From: G963720515 sp963720515
Lineage (GTDB): Bacteria > Actinomycetota > Thermoleophilia > Gaiellales > Gaiellaceae
Direction of reading: 5' to 3'
NCBI GenBank assembly: GCA_963720515.1
Contig: OY970397.1
Coordinates: 2,480,001-2,544,000, forward strand
Length of the DNA stretch: 64,000 nucleotides
Below are positions 26,001 to 35,700 of the stretch, one piece after another (position 1 is the stretch's first letter; each line of letters begins with the position of its first letter). The position numbers and the translations under genes were made by a program. The notes under the pieces are model-generated. The model was not told where the DNA came from, did not search any database, and saw nothing but the letters and a program-made list of their open reading frames with translations.

Positions 26001-27202
26001 GCGTCGTCGCGTGTGGGCGCCCGGCCAGCGGGCCGGGCGCCCCGCGCAACCCGCTTGAGCGTCGCGCCCTGGAGGACGATCGACGCCGCGGTCGCGACGA
26101 GGACGATCCCCTCGGTTCTCCGTGCGCCGTCGAGGCCCTCGAGCGCCGGATAGGCGGCGAGGAGCAGCGGCACAGCGCCCTTGAGACCGCCCCAGGCGAC
26201 GAGCCGCCGCTCGCCCGGCGTCAGCCCGGCGCGCATGGTTGACGCGGCGGCGACGAGCGGGCGCACCAGGAACGCGGTCGCGACGGTGAGCGCGAGCCCG
26301 TAGCCGAGCTCGGACCAGCCGACCGCCGTCGCGAACGCCGCGCCGAGGAGCCCGAAGAGGAGCGGCTCCGCGATCGCCGCGCCGGCCTCGGTCGCAACGT
26401 GCCGGCTTCCGTCCTGCTTGCGCCACGCGTCGGCGAGCAGGAGGCCCGCGATGTAGACCGCGAGGAACCCGCTGCCGTGGAGCGTCGCCGTTCCCGCGCC
26501 GACCAGGATCGCGGCCGCGAGGAGCCCGGCGCCCTGGAGCTCGTCCGCGAGTCCTGCGCTCGCGCGCAGGACTGCGACGAGCGCGAACCCGGCCGCGACG
26601 CCGAGCACGGTCCCGATGCCGATCTCCTGGAGGAACCGGAGCGCGCTCTCGCCGAGGCCCTTGTCGTCGGGGCCGAGGTAGGCCACCGCGGCGATCATGA
26701 GCGAGATCCCGACCGGGTCGTTCACGCCCGACTCGCCCTCGAGGATCGTGCGCGGCCGCGAGGCCCGGGCTCCGCGCAGGACGGCGTAGACGGCCGCGGG
26801 GTCGGTGGGCGCGAGCGCGATCCCGGCCGGCGCGGCGAGCTCCCAGTCGAGGCCGAGCACGTAGTGGGCGAACGCCGCGAGCGCGGCCGCAGTCACCGCC
26901 GTTCCCGGAAGCCCGAGCACCAGGATCGGCTGCGCCGAGCGCCGCCACGCACGGAACCCGGTCGCGAGGCCGCCCTGGAAGAGGATCGCGTAGAGGGCGA
27001 CGGTCCCGGCCTGCTCGAGGTTCAGCGCGCTGAGCTCGTCCACCGGAACGAAGCCGGTCGCACCCGCCAGGATCCCCACGCCGAGGAACGCCGCCGGGCC
27101 GGGCAGGCCGATCCGCGCCGCGAGCGGTGCGACGGCGATGGCCGCGACGACGAGCGCCGCGAAGGCGAAGAGGTCTGGGAAGTAGTCGGAGTACGCGCTC
27201 AT
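25967..27202 (-). CDS. CPA1-family cation/proton antiporter
   Basis: This 411-residue membrane protein has about 12 hydrophobic spans. The key acidic motifs of the CPA1 family are present: LAPTDPAAV in TM5 and ESGVNDPVGIS in TM6, which bind the exchanged cation and proton. It most resembles NhaP/NhaP2-type sodium or potassium antiporters, but lacks the long cytoplasmic C-terminal TrkA domain of full-length NhaP2, ending in a short basic and polar tail. It stands alone between converging and co-directional genes; pH or potassium homeostasis is the likely role. Confidence 0.88.
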   Translation of the reverse strand: MSAYSDYFPDLFAFAALVVAAIAVAPLAARIGLPGPAAFLGVGILAGATGFVPVDELSALNLEQAGTVALYAILFQGGLATGFRAWRRSAQPILVLGLPGTAVTAAALAAFAHYVLGLDWELAAPAGIALAPTDPAAVYAVLRGARASRPRTILEGESGVNDPVGISLMIAAVAYLGPDDKGLGESALRFLQEIGIGTVLGVAAGFALVAVLRASAGLADELQGAGLLAAAILVGAGTATLHGSGFLAVYIAGLLLADAWRKQDGSRHVATEAGAAIAEPLLFGLLGAAFATAVGWSELGYGLALTVATAFLVRPLVAAASTMRAGLTPGERRLVAWGGLKGAVPLLLAAYPALEGLDGARRTEGIVLVATAASIVLQGATLKRVARGARPAGRAPTRDDAYTPGTVPPDS

Positions 27203-27248
27203 GGGAAACCCGTTGCCGACCAGACTTCCCGGCGCGCCCCTCGAAACC

Positions 27249-27659
27249 CTACTCGTCTGCGCCGAGTTCGTCCGCGAGGAGCGACGCCGCGTAGGCCCGC
27301 CAGGCGACCTCGGGCGCGTGCATCAGGCCGTGGAGGGCCTCGCTCACGTGGGGGAGCCCCTTGGCCTGGACGGCGAGTTCGGCGATCCCCGACTCGAGCG
27401 CGAGCTGGCGGTCCACAGTGCGGAGCTCGTCGGCGATCGAGGCGACCGCGCGCCCGTTCAGGTCGAGCCCGCGCGTCGGGTCCCCGCCCGCGGCGAGAAG
27501 GAGCGTCGCGCGCCGGGCGGCGCCGTGGCGCTCGTCGTCTGACACGGGCACGTTGGCGCCCGCGACCGCGGCGAGCACGACGAGCGCGGTCGCGAGCTCG
27601 CCCGTGTCCTCGTCGCCGGCGAGCGTCTCCTCGACATGGGTGAGCCAGGGCGGCGGCAC
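27249..27659 (-). CDS. Unknown 136-residue protein coupled to the dimethylglycine-dehydrogenase-like gene
   Basis: A GTG at 27659 overlaps the stop codon of the flavoenzyme gene upstream (TAGTG), so translation is coupled. The protein is alpha-helical and acidic (HVEETLAGDEDTGE, ALVVLAAVAGANVPVSDDERHGAARRATLLLAAGGD) with no signal peptide, no clear membrane span and no cysteines. No family was recognised. The close coupling suggests a partner or stability factor for the flavoenzyme. That is inference from position. Confidence 0.6.
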   Translation of the reverse strand: MPPPWLTHVEETLAGDEDTGELATALVVLAAVAGANVPVSDDERHGAARRATLLLAAGGDPTRGLDLNGRAVASIADELRTVDRQLALESGIAELAVQAKGLPHVSEALHGLMHAPEVAWRAYAASLLADELGADE

Positions 27660-30057
27660 TACGCTCTGATCCGTTCGCCCGTGGGGTCGAAGAGCGGCTC
27701 CTCGGCGACGTCGCCCGGGATCCAGCGGCCGAAGACCTCGACCTCGACGGCGCGGCCCGGGGTCGCTGCAGCGGCCGGCACGTACGCGTAGGCGATGGAA
27801 CGCTCCACGGTGTAGCCGTACCCGCCGCTCGTCACGCGACCCGCGATCTCGCCGTCGATGCGCACCGGTTCCGAGCCGAGGGCGACCGAGCGCGGGTCCT
27901 CCAGCCGGAGCGCCACCAGGCGGCGCTCCGGCTCCGGGTCGAGCGCATCGCGACCCAGGAAATCCTTGTCCATCTTCACCGCGAAGCCGAGCCCGGCCTC
28001 GAACGGCGTGTCCTCCGGGGAGATGTCCGCGCCCCAGACGCGGTAGCCCTTCTCGAGCCGCATGGAGTCGATCGCCTTGTAGCCGCCCGCGACCATCCCG
28101 TGCCCGCGGCCCGCCTCCCAGAGCGTGTCCCACAGGCGCAATCCGAATTCCGAGGGACAGTAGAGCTCCCAGCCGAGCTCGCCCACGTACGTGACGCGGA
28201 GCGCGGTGCACGGCACGGAGCCGATCGCGAGGTCGCGCGCCCGCATGTACGGGAACGAGAGCTCCTCGGTCGAGAGCGGCTCGAGGATCGCGCGCGCGGC
28301 CGGCCCCCAGATCCCGAGGCAGGCGAAGCGGGAGGTGACGTCCTCGACGGAGACGGTCGAGTCGTCGGGGAGCTGCGAGCGGATCCACATGAGGTCGTGC
28401 CGCCCGAACGCCGTGCCCGTGACGATGCGGAAGTGCTCCTCGCCGAGCCGCGTGACGGTGAAGTCGCACTCGATCCCGCCGCGCGCGTTCAGCATCTGCG
28501 TGTAGGTGATCTGACCCACGTCGCGAGCGACGCGGTTCGCCGTGATCCCCTCCAGGAACTCGGCCGCGCCCTCGCCGGTGACGTCGATCTTCGCGAACGA
28601 GGTCTCGTCGAAGAGCGCTGCGGCCTCGCGGCAGGCGCGATGCTCGGCGCCGATCGCCGGCGACCAGAGCTTCCCCGCCCAGCCGCGCGGGCGCAGCGAC
28701 TCGTCGCCCGCGGCGGCGTTCGCCTCGAACCAGTTCGCGCGCTCCCAGCCGGACTTCTCGCCGAAGGCCGCGCCGAGCTCCTGCAGCCGGTGGTAGGTGG
28801 GGGAGACGCGCAGCGGCCGGCCGGCCTCGCGCTCGTGGCCGGGGTACTTCACGTCGTAGTAGGTCGCGTAGACCTCGACCGTCCGCGCGAGCGTGTACTC
28901 GCGGCTCCGGTAGTGCGGCCCGAAGCGGCGCGAGTCCATCTCCCACGTGTCGAGGCTCGGGATCCCGTGGACGATCCACTCCGCGACGAGCTGCCCCATG
29001 CCGCCCGCGCCCGCGAGGCCGTGCGCGCAGAACCCCGCCGCGACCCAGAAGCCGCGCACCTCGGACTCGCCGAGGATGAACTCGCCGTCCGGCGTGAACG
29101 CCTCGGGCCCGTTGATGAGGCGCACCACCTCGGCGTCGGCAAGCGCGGGCACGCGGACGACCGCGTTCGTCATCAGCTCCTCGAAGCGCTCCCAGTCCTC
29201 CGGCAGGAGCTTGCCGTTGAAGTCCGGCGGGATGCCGTCGAGCGACCACGGCGCCGGGCTGCGCTCGTAGCCGCCCATGACGAGGCCGCCGGACTCCCCG
29301 CGGAAGTAGACGAGCAGGCTCGGGTCGCGCATGGTCGGCACGTCGAGCGGGACGTCCATCGGCCGGGTCACGAGGTACTCGTGCGCCATCGGGACGACCG
29401 GCACCTCGACGCCGGCGAGCGAGCCGATCTCGCGCGCGAACATCCCGCCCGCGTTCACGACGATGCCGGTCTCGATCGAGCCCTTGTCCGTCTCGACGCC
29501 GGTCACGCGGCCGCGCTCGACGCCGATGCCGGTGACGCGGGCGCATTGATCTCGATCTCGGCGCCGCCGCGCCGCGCGCCCTCGGCGAGCGCGAACGTGA
29601 GCTGGCTCGGGTCGATGTAGCCGTCCGTCGGCAGGTACGCCGCGCCGAGGACGCCGTCCGTCGTCATGGGCGGGAAGAGCTCGTGCGCGCGCTCGGCCGG
29701 GACGAGCTCGAGCGGCAGGCCGAATGTCTTCGCCCAGCCGGCCTGGCGCGCGAGCTCCTCCATGCGCTCCTCCGAGGAGGCGAGGCGCAGGGACCCGACC
29801 TCGCGCCAGCCGGTCTCGAGTGAGACCTCGTCGCCGAGCGTCCGGTAGAGGTCGACCGATCGCATCATCATCTTCGTGAGCGCGAGCGAGCCGCGCAGCT
29901 GCCCGACGAGCCCGGCGGAATGGAACGTCGAGCCGCTCGTCAGGTCGGCGCGCTCGACGAGGACGACGTCGTCCCAGCCGAGCTTCGTGAGCCAGTAGAG
30001 GACGGAGGCCCCGCCGACCCCGCCGCCGATGACCACCGCCCGCGCCTTCGCCTTCAC
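27659..30057 (-). CDS. FAD-dependent dimethylglycine/sarcosine dehydrogenase-like protein with GcvT domain, one frameshift
   Basis: The N-terminal DAO-type FAD domain begins ARAVVIGGGVGGAS and has SGSTFHSAGLVGQLR, in which the histidine is the usual covalent FAD site of dimethylglycine dehydrogenase. The C-terminal half is a GcvT-like aminomethyl domain (RYSP-type segments, VTYVGELGWELYCPSE, KGYRVWG) that passes the one-carbon unit to tetrahydrofolate. Together they total about 800 residues. One extra base in the run at 29539-29541 splits the frame; restoring it joins EIEINA to RVTGIGVERG. The GTG at 30057 lies six bases after TAGGGT, a leaderless arrangement. Substrates may be dimethylglycine, sarcosine or related N-methyl amines. 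Confidence 0.88.
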
Positions 30058-30110
30058 GCGCGCACCCTACTGAGGCGGACCTCCAGACCCGCCGCTGCCG
30101 TAGTGGGGGC

Positions 30111-31088
30111 ATGACCCGGTGGATGTTCGTTCTCGCGCTGGCCGTGGCTGCCGCGCTTCCCGGGGCGGCGCGGGCCGACGGGCTTCCGGTCCTCGGCGTG
30201 GACGTCGGCCCGTCCGGCGTTGCCTCGCCGACCGAGCCGGTGCGCTACGTCGCGCTCGACACGGGGCGCACCACGGTGGTCGCGCGGGTGAACGTCGACG
30301 GCGGGTCGGTCACGGCAATGCGTGTGCTCCGCGGGCGCTTCACGATCCCGGCCGTCGCCTACGACGCCTCGGCCGCGGGGATCTCGGGCGACGGGCGCCG
30401 CCTGGTGCTGCTCGAGCCGCGCGAGAGCTTCCCTCGCGCACGCACGCGCTTCCTCATCCTCGACACCCCCGCGCTTCGCGTCCGGCGCACGATCACCCTT
30501 CGAGGCGACTTCAGCTTCGACGCAATCTCGCCGGACGGGCGCTCGATCTTCCTCGTCCAGTACATCTCGCCCGACGACCCGACGAAGTACCTCGTCCGCC
30601 TCTACGACGTGTCGGCCCGTCGGCTCGCGCCCGAGCCGATCATCGATCCGCGCGAGGTCGGGGACGTCATGCGCGGCACGCCCGTCACGCGCGCCGCCTC
30701 CTCGGACGGGCGCTTCGCGTACACGCTCTACGACGGCGCGGGCACCCACCCGTTCGTCCACGTGCTCGACACGAAGATGCGGCGCGCGCGCTGCGTCGAG
30801 CACCTCCATCTAGCGGCTGCCTACTCGGAGCCCGACGGCGCGTCGGGCCTGCGGCTCTCGCTCGACGAGGCGGCCGGAACGCTTTCGGTCGTCGACGGCT
30901 CGCGCGTGATTGCGGTGATCGACACGGCGACGTACGCCGTCGGCGGCCCGCCTGCAGCGGGGCGCGCGGAGCCGCCGGCCGACGGTGGCTTCCCTTGGGC
31001 CGCGGTCGTCCTCTCGGGAGCAGCCCTCGTCGCGGCCGGGCTCGCGGTCGTGCTCGTGCGTCTCCGCCGCCGGCCCGCGGCCGCCTAG
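30111..31088 (+). CDS. Secreted, C-terminally anchored beta-propeller-like protein
   Basis: The 325-residue protein has a Sec signal peptide (MTRWMFVLALAVAAALPGAARA), a body of propeller-like beta repeats (AAGISGDGRRLVLLEPRE, FDAISPDGRSIFLVQY, SSDGRFAYTLYDG), a proline-rich linker, and a final transmembrane span followed by RLRRRP. It should face outward and stay attached to the membrane. The SPDGR-type motifs resemble WD40-like or YncE-like blades. It is divergent from the flavoenzyme operon across 53 bp; no partner or substrate is evident. Confidence 0.75.
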   Translation: MTRWMFVLALAVAAALPGAARADGLPVLGVDVGPSGVASPTEPVRYVALDTGRTTVVARVNVDGGSVTAMRVLRGRFTIPAVAYDASAAGISGDGRRLVLLEPRESFPRARTRFLILDTPALRVRRTITLRGDFSFDAISPDGRSIFLVQYISPDDPTKYLVRLYDVSARRLAPEPIIDPREVGDVMRGTPVTRAASSDGRFAYTLYDGAGTHPFVHVLDTKMRRARCVEHLHLAAAYSEPDGASGLRLSLDEAAGTLSVVDGSRVIAVIDTATYAVGGPPAAGRAEPPADGGFPWAAVVLSGAALVAAGLAVVLVRLRRRPAAA

Positions 31089-31123
31089 GCGAGCGCGGCG
31101 CGGGCGCGCTCACGCACGGGCGC

Positions 31124-32671
31124 CTACTTCGCGCCGACGGCCATCGCCGCCTCGGCCTCGTCCGCGAAGACCTCGCCCTCCGGCGCGTGCAGATAGCTCG
31201 GCTTCGAGCGCTGGACGATGACGAAGTAGATCGCGCCGACGATGATGACCGCGCCGACGACGGTCCAGAAGATCGGAATGTCGTTCAGCCAGGCGATGCG
31301 GAAGTCGAGCAAGCCTCCGGATTCCTTCGGGGTGGGGTTCGTCGCGGCTCGTGGCCAGGCGATGTTCACGAGCATCGCGCCACCGTAGAGGATGCCGGCG
31401 ATCGTGATCGGAATTCCCCATTTGCCCAGTGCGAACGGGGCGGGCGTACGCGGCCAGCCCTTCATCCGCGCCCGCAGGACGGCGAGGTTGCAGATCAGGT
31501 AGCTCAGATAGATCATCCCGGTCGCCGCGATCGCGACGATCGCCGCGCCCGTGTACTGGAGCATCGGGATGAAGGCGAGACCGCCGATCGCGATGCACGT
31601 CCACATCGGCGTGTGCCACTGCGGGTTGACCTTGCTGAGCGCGCGCGAGCCCGGGAGTCTGTTGTCGCGCGCCATGCCGAAGGCGAGGCGGATCGTGGAT
31701 GTCTGGATCGCGAGGCAACAGACGAAGATCGCGGCCACGACGACCAGGAGATAGACCGTCGCGAACCCGTTCGAGAAGTTCGCGTTGATGATGTCAGCCG
31801 GCCCGATGCTCTGAGCGATCGAGCCGCCTTCGGGGATCGCCATCAGCAGTGCCCAGAGGAAGATGGCGCCGATCACGAACGCGCCGATGACCGAGCCGAT
31901 CACGGCTTTGGGCGCCTCCCGTCGCGGATCCTTGGTCTCCTCGGCGAGGGTCGACGCCGTGTCGAACCCGTAGATGACGTAGAGGCTCATGAACATCGCG
32001 ACGAGGAAGGTCGAGAGGTTCACGTCGGTCCCACCGGAGTCGAAGATGACTCCGACACCCTGGTGGTTGTGGAAGAGGGCGAGGATGAACGCGAACACGA
32101 CCATGCCGAGGATCTCGAAGAGCACGCCGGTGTTGTTCACGAGGGCGACCAGCCGGACCCCGAAGATGTTGAGCAGCGTGATCGAGATGAGCGTGATCAC
32201 GGCGATGTAGCGCTGGTTCTCCAGGCTGTCCGCGAGATTCCAGCCCATGTTGTTCAGGGCGGGAATCAGGGCGAGCGGGAGCGTCACGCACACCGAAGTG
32301 ACGGTGATGATCCCGGCGAAGAGGTAGATCCACCCCGAGAACCAGGAGAAGGTCTTCCCCGAGAGGTACTTCGTCCACTGGAAGACCGAGCCTGCGACGG
32401 GATAGTGGCTCGAGAGCTCCGCGAAGCCGATCGCGATGATCAGCTGTCCGGCGGCGACGATCGGCCAGCTCCAGAAGAAGACGCCGCCGATCGTGCTGAG
32501 CCCGAGGAAGAAGAGCGCGAAGATGCCGGTCGAGGGCGAGATGTAGCTGAACGCGACCGCGAACGAGCTGAAGACGCCGAGCGAACGCTTCAGCTCCTGC
32601 TTGTAGCCGAACCGTGCTAGGTCTTCCTCGTCGCTGCCATGGTGCTGCGGGGCCCCGGTCACGTCCGTCAT
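31124..32671 (-). CDS. APC-superfamily amino-acid permease, second copy
   Basis: This 515-residue protein has about 12 hydrophobic spans and an N-terminal FGYKQELKRSLGVFSSFAVAF, the ACT/bacterial choline-ethanolamine-type APC signature. The conserved GFDTASTLAEETKDPRREAPKA lies after TM6. It is only distantly similar to the permease at 24.4 kb. It is 41 bases downstream of a choline-kinase-like gene on the same strand and probably shares its transcript, which suggests uptake of choline, ethanolamine or a related amine. The longer open frame upstream exists only because of the frameshift in the kinase gene. The start ATG at 32671 follows GAGGCGAC. Confidence 0.88.
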   Translation of the reverse strand: MTDVTGAPQHHGSDEEDLARFGYKQELKRSLGVFSSFAVAFSYISPSTGIFALFFLGLSTIGGVFFWSWPIVAAGQLIIAIGFAELSSHYPVAGSVFQWTKYLSGKTFSWFSGWIYLFAGIITVTSVCVTLPLALIPALNNMGWNLADSLENQRYIAVITLISITLLNIFGVRLVALVNNTGVLFEILGMVVFAFILALFHNHQGVGVIFDSGGTDVNLSTFLVAMFMSLYVIYGFDTASTLAEETKDPRREAPKAVIGSVIGAFVIGAIFLWALLMAIPEGGSIAQSIGPADIINANFSNGFATVYLLVVVAAIFVCCLAIQTSTIRLAFGMARDNRLPGSRALSKVNPQWHTPMWTCIAIGGLAFIPMLQYTGAAIVAIAATGMIYLSYLICNLAVLRARMKGWPRTPAPFALGKWGIPITIAGILYGGAMLVNIAWPRAATNPTPKESGGLLDFRIAWLNDIPIFWTVVGAVIIVGAIYFVIVQRSKPSYLHAPEGEVFADEAEAAMAVGAK

Positions 32672-32712
32672 GTCGCCTCCTGGTCGCGGGATGGGCGATT
32701 TAGCCACGCGGC

Positions 32713-33586
32713 TCAGGCGCTTGTCAAAGCCTGCTGGAATCTGGGATCCGCCGCGGTCCTCTCGAGGCGTTCGAAGTGACGCATTGCGTAGTCGGCGAAG
32801 TCGAAGTCGAGCTCCGAGATTCCCTGCTGGACGACGCCCCACATCGCCTCGCGGAAGTCGGACATGAAGCGCATGAGCCGCAGCGCGCGAACGTCCTCGT
32901 CGGACGTTTTGCCTGCATAGGCGGCCAGGAAGATCGCCTCGTCGGCCTCGGAGAGCTCGTGGTTCACGGAGAAGTTCGCGAGGTCGAAGAAGCGGTCGCC
33001 CATCCCGGCGTACTCCCAGTCCACGATCCAGAGGCGGCCGATCCTCGTCGAGGAAGTTCGCGTTCAGGAGATCGTTATGGCAGGGCGTCTCGGGCTGGGC
33101 GCCCCGCGCGCGCTCGATCGCGTCCGCGGTCGACTTCGCCTCGTCGTAGGCGGGCGGGATCGCGACGCCGTGCGCGGCCGCGGTGTCGCGGTAGGCCTCG
33201 ACCACGCGGAACGCGTCGAACCGGCCGGGTATGTGCCCCATCTCGTGGAAGAGGCGCAACGCCGACGCGGCCTCGGCCAACCGCTCGCGCCTCATCTCTT
33301 CCGGCGGAATCGGGCGGCCGTGGATGAACCGCGTCACGAGCCACCCCTCGCCCAGGAACGCGACGACCTCGGGGCCGATGCCGGCGGCGGCCGCGACCAG
33401 CGAGGCGCCGTGCTCGACGTCGCGGTCGATCCCGAGCAGCTCGGTGTCCTTGCCGCCGAGGCGCAGGACGAACGCGTCGCCGTCCACGGTCACCTTGAAG
33501 TTCCGGTTCGTGATCCCGCCGCCGAGCTCCTCGACGAGGAGCGGTCGGCCCGGCCAGATCTCCTTCGCGACGGCCGTGGGGTCCAC
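32713..33586 (-). CDS. Choline/ethanolamine kinase-like (aminoglycoside phosphotransferase fold) protein, one frameshift
   Basis: The protein would have about 290 residues. The N-lobe shows GGGITNRNFKV and the ATP-binding LVTRFIHGRPI. The catalytic loop CHNDLLNANFL and the metal-binding DWEYAGMGDRFFDLANFS match the choline kinase/LicA group. The frame breaks between these two motifs, near 33033-33041, where one extra base lies in a GGCCGCC context; the true tail ends at the TGA at 32713. The start GTG at 33586 lies six bases after TAGGAT. Together with the downstream permease it suggests uptake and phosphorylation of choline or a similar alcohol. Confidence 0.8.
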
Positions 33587-33592
33587 CGGGCG

Positions 33593-33602
33593 ATCCTAGA
33601 CT
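33593..33602. promoter_or_regulatory. Overlapping divergent -10 elements for two leaderless genes
   Basis: Plus strand: TAGACT (33597-33602), six bases, GTG at 33609. Minus strand: TAGGAT (complement of 33593-33598), six bases, GTG at 33586. The hexamers share two base pairs, and the whole intergenic gap is 22 bp, so only one polymerase can open this site at a time. Confidence 0.6.
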
Positions 33603-33608
33603 GCTCCC

Positions 33609-34017
33609 GTGCTCATCGAGCATGGGGATTCGGTTGCGATCGTCGCGGTGCGCGACGGGTTGCTCGCCGCCGTGCGCCAGCCCCGGCGCGGTGCGGCGGA
33701 GCCGACGCTCGAGCTCCCGTCCGGGAAGGTCGAGCCGGGGGAGACGCACGAGCAGGCGGCCGTCCGCGAGCTGGCCGAGGAGTGCGGCCTCGCCGCGGAG
33801 GCCGTGCGCGAGGTCGGCCGGTTCCTCGCGGTCCCCGCGTACTCGACCGAGCGCGTTTGGGTCTACGGCGCGACGGGTCTCTCGGATGCCGACGGCAGCG
33901 CAGTACTCGACGACGACGAGGACCTGGAGCTCGAGTGGGTCGGCGCTCGACGGCGCCGAGCGCGTTCTCTCGGATGCGGTGTCGATCGCGGCGCTCGCCC
34001 TCTGGCGGCGCTCGTGA
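33609..34017 (+). CDS. NUDIX hydrolase, one frameshift near the 3' end
   Basis: This protein of about 135 residues has a full NUDIX box (GKVEPGETHEQAAVRELAEE followed by CG) typical of ADP-ribose pyrophosphatase-like enzymes that hydrolyse nucleoside diphosphate derivatives. An extra G in the GGG at 33937-33939 shifts the frame. The correct tail (SALDGAERVLSDAVSIAALA, then LWRRS) ends in a TGA at 34015-34017 that overlaps the GTG of the next gene by four bases. The apparent 346-residue NUDIX-HAD fusion is therefore an artefact of the frameshift. It starts leaderless from TAGACT. Confidence 0.8.
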
Positions 34018-34649
34018 TCCGCGCGCTCGTCTTCGACTTCAACGGGACGCTCTCGGACGACGAGCCGATCCTGTGCGAGCTCTGGCAGGCGCTCTTCGCC
34101 GAGCGCGGCGTGGCGCTCACGCGCGATGAGTACTACGCGTCGCTCGCGGGGTTCTCGGATCGCGAGATCGCCGAGCGCGGGCTCGGGCTCGAGGGCGAGG
34201 AGCGCGACGCGGTCGTCGCAGAGCTGGTGCGCCGCTACCGGGAGCGCGTCGCCGATGGGTCGAGCGTCGGGCCGGAGATGCGGGCGGCAGTGCGGCGGGC
34301 GGCCGCGTCGGTTCCGGTCGCGGTCGTCTCCGGCGCGGCCCGGGAGCAGATCGAGGCGGTGCTCGGGGCCGCCGAGCTTCGCGACGCCGTGACCGTGCTC
34401 GTCGCCGTCGAGGACGTGCGCGCCGGCAAGCCGGATCCGGAGGGCTTCCTCCGCGCCGCCGCCGAGCTCGGCGTCGAGCCCGCGGACGTCGTCGTCCTCG
34501 AGGACTCGCCGCCGGGCGTCGCGGCGGCGAAGGCGGCGGGGATGCGCTGCGTCGCCGTCCTCGGCACCGCCGGCCCGGAGCGCCTGGCCGCCGCGGACGA
34601 GACGGTCGAGCGGATCGACGTCGAGCTGATCGAGCGCCTGCTCGCGTAG
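34014..34649 (+). CDS. HAD-superfamily phosphatase with DxN in motif I
   Basis: This 211-residue enzyme resembles beta-phosphoglucomutase or phosphoglycolate phosphatase types. Motif I is VFDFNGTLSDDEP, motif II VAVVSGAA, motif III lysine GKPDPEGF, and motif IV VVLEDSPPGVAAAKAAGM. The second aspartate of motif I, the usual general acid/base, is asparagine here, which may slow turnover or mark a special substrate. The GTG start overlaps the repaired NUDIX stop (GTGA), so the two are translationally coupled and may act on the same nucleotide or sugar phosphate. Confidence 0.85.
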   Translation: MIRALVFDFNGTLSDDEPILCELWQALFAERGVALTRDEYYASLAGFSDREIAERGLGLEGEERDAVVAELVRRYRERVADGSSVGPEMRAAVRRAAASVPVAVVSGAAREQIEAVLGAAELRDAVTVLVAVEDVRAGKPDPEGFLRAAAELGVEPADVVVLEDSPPGVAAAKAAGMRCVAVLGTAGPERLAAADETVERIDVELIERLLA

Positions 34650-34770
34650 CGCAACAGTTAGACGCGCGCGCCTGTATACGGGTCCCGACCCGCCCCCTGC
34701 TCGCCGCTCAGGCTATCGGCGAAATGCGCACGTGTCTGTCACGTGAGTGCGCCGAATCCGTGCCGATCGC

Positions 34771-35700
34771 TCAGCGCTCGAGCTCGAGCCCGACGCCCTG
34801 CTCCCGCGCCGCGGTGACGACCCGCGCCGCGAACGCCGCGTCGAGCGCGCCGATCCCGAGGTTCACGCACGCGACGCGCTCAGGGCTTGCGTCCCCGGCG
34901 AGCGCCTCGCCGACCGATCCCGCCGGCGCCGGCCAGTCGCGGAAATGCCCCTGCGAGCGGTAGTACTCGAACTGGCCGACATCGTCGACGGCGAAGAGCC
35001 CGGCTTCCTCGATCACCGCCCGTTGCACCAGCGCGTCGAAGTCGATGGGGAGGACGAGCCACCGCTCACCGAGCGCATCCGGGCCGATCGGCGGCGAAGG
35101 GTCCTGGACGATCGGCGCCGCGGCCACCACGACCTCCGCGCCCTCGACCGCCTCGACCTCGCTCCCTGCCGCCTCGACGCCCGGCCCGAGTGCGACGATC
35201 CGCTCGGGGTTCGGGTCGTAGGCGCGGATCCGCGCGCCGGGGTTGAGCTCGCGCAGGAGATCCGCGTGGAACCGCCCCTGCTCGCCGGCGCCGAGGATCG
35301 CCGCGCGCGTCCACCCGTCCGGGGCGAAGCGCCGCACGCAGACGCCGCTCGCCGCCGCCGTCCGCGCGGCCGTAATCTCGGCGCCGTCCATAATCGCCGT
35401 CGGTAGCCCGGTCTCCGCGTCGTTCACGACGACGAGCCCCGAGATGTACGGAAGGCCTCGCTCCTTGTTGGCGGGGTAGCCGGAGACCCACTTGAGCGCG
35501 ACGACGTCCTCGTCCTTCAGGTACGCGGGCATCGCGTGGATGAACGAGTCCGGCCGCGGATGGACGCCCGGCTTCGGCGGAAGCTCGACGCGGCCAGTCG
35601 CGACCGCCCGGTACGCCGCCTCGACGAGGTCGAGCTGGTCCGGGACCGGCGGGAGGAGGTGCGAAACCTCCTCGCGCGTGAGATAGAGGACCGTCCTCAC
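34771..35700 (-). CDS. Ornithine cyclodeaminase / mu-crystallin family protein
   Basis: The protein has 309 residues. N-terminal YLTREEVSHLLP and PKPGVHPRPDSFIHAMPAYL, the substrate-side lysine in ALKWVSGYPANKERGLP, and the NAD(P)-binding ILGAGEQGRFHADLL are clear family features. Members act as ornithine cyclodeaminases, ketimine reductases or alanine dehydrogenases; sequence does not decide which. The GTG start overlaps the upstream PPOX gene stop by four bases, so a flavin- or F420-dependent enzyme and this dehydrogenase are made together. Confidence 0.88.
   Translation of the reverse strand: MRTVLYLTREEVSHLLPPVPDQLDLVEAAYRAVATGRVELPPKPGVHPRPDSFIHAMPAYLKDEDVVALKWVSGYPANKERGLPYISGLVVVNDAETGLPTAIMDGAEITAARTAAASGVCVRRFAPDGWTRAAILGAGEQGRFHADLLRELNPGARIRAYDPNPERIVALGPGVEAAGSEVEAVEGAEVVVAAAPIVQDPSPPIGPDALGERWLVLPIDFDALVQRAVIEEAGLFAVDDVGQFEYYRSQGHFRDWPAPAGSVGEALAGDASPERVACVNLGIGALDAAFAARVVTAAREQGVGLELER

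Noticed and set aside
31124..33586. 820-residue kinase-permease fusion
   Set aside because: The true kinase C-terminus is in another frame with its own stop at 32713, and the permease has its own ATG at 32671.
33609..34649. Single 346-residue NUDIX-HAD fusion
   Set aside because: The linker is meaningless arginine-rich sequence. Another frame gives the normal NUDIX tail and a GTGA overlap with the HAD start, so it is a frameshift product.
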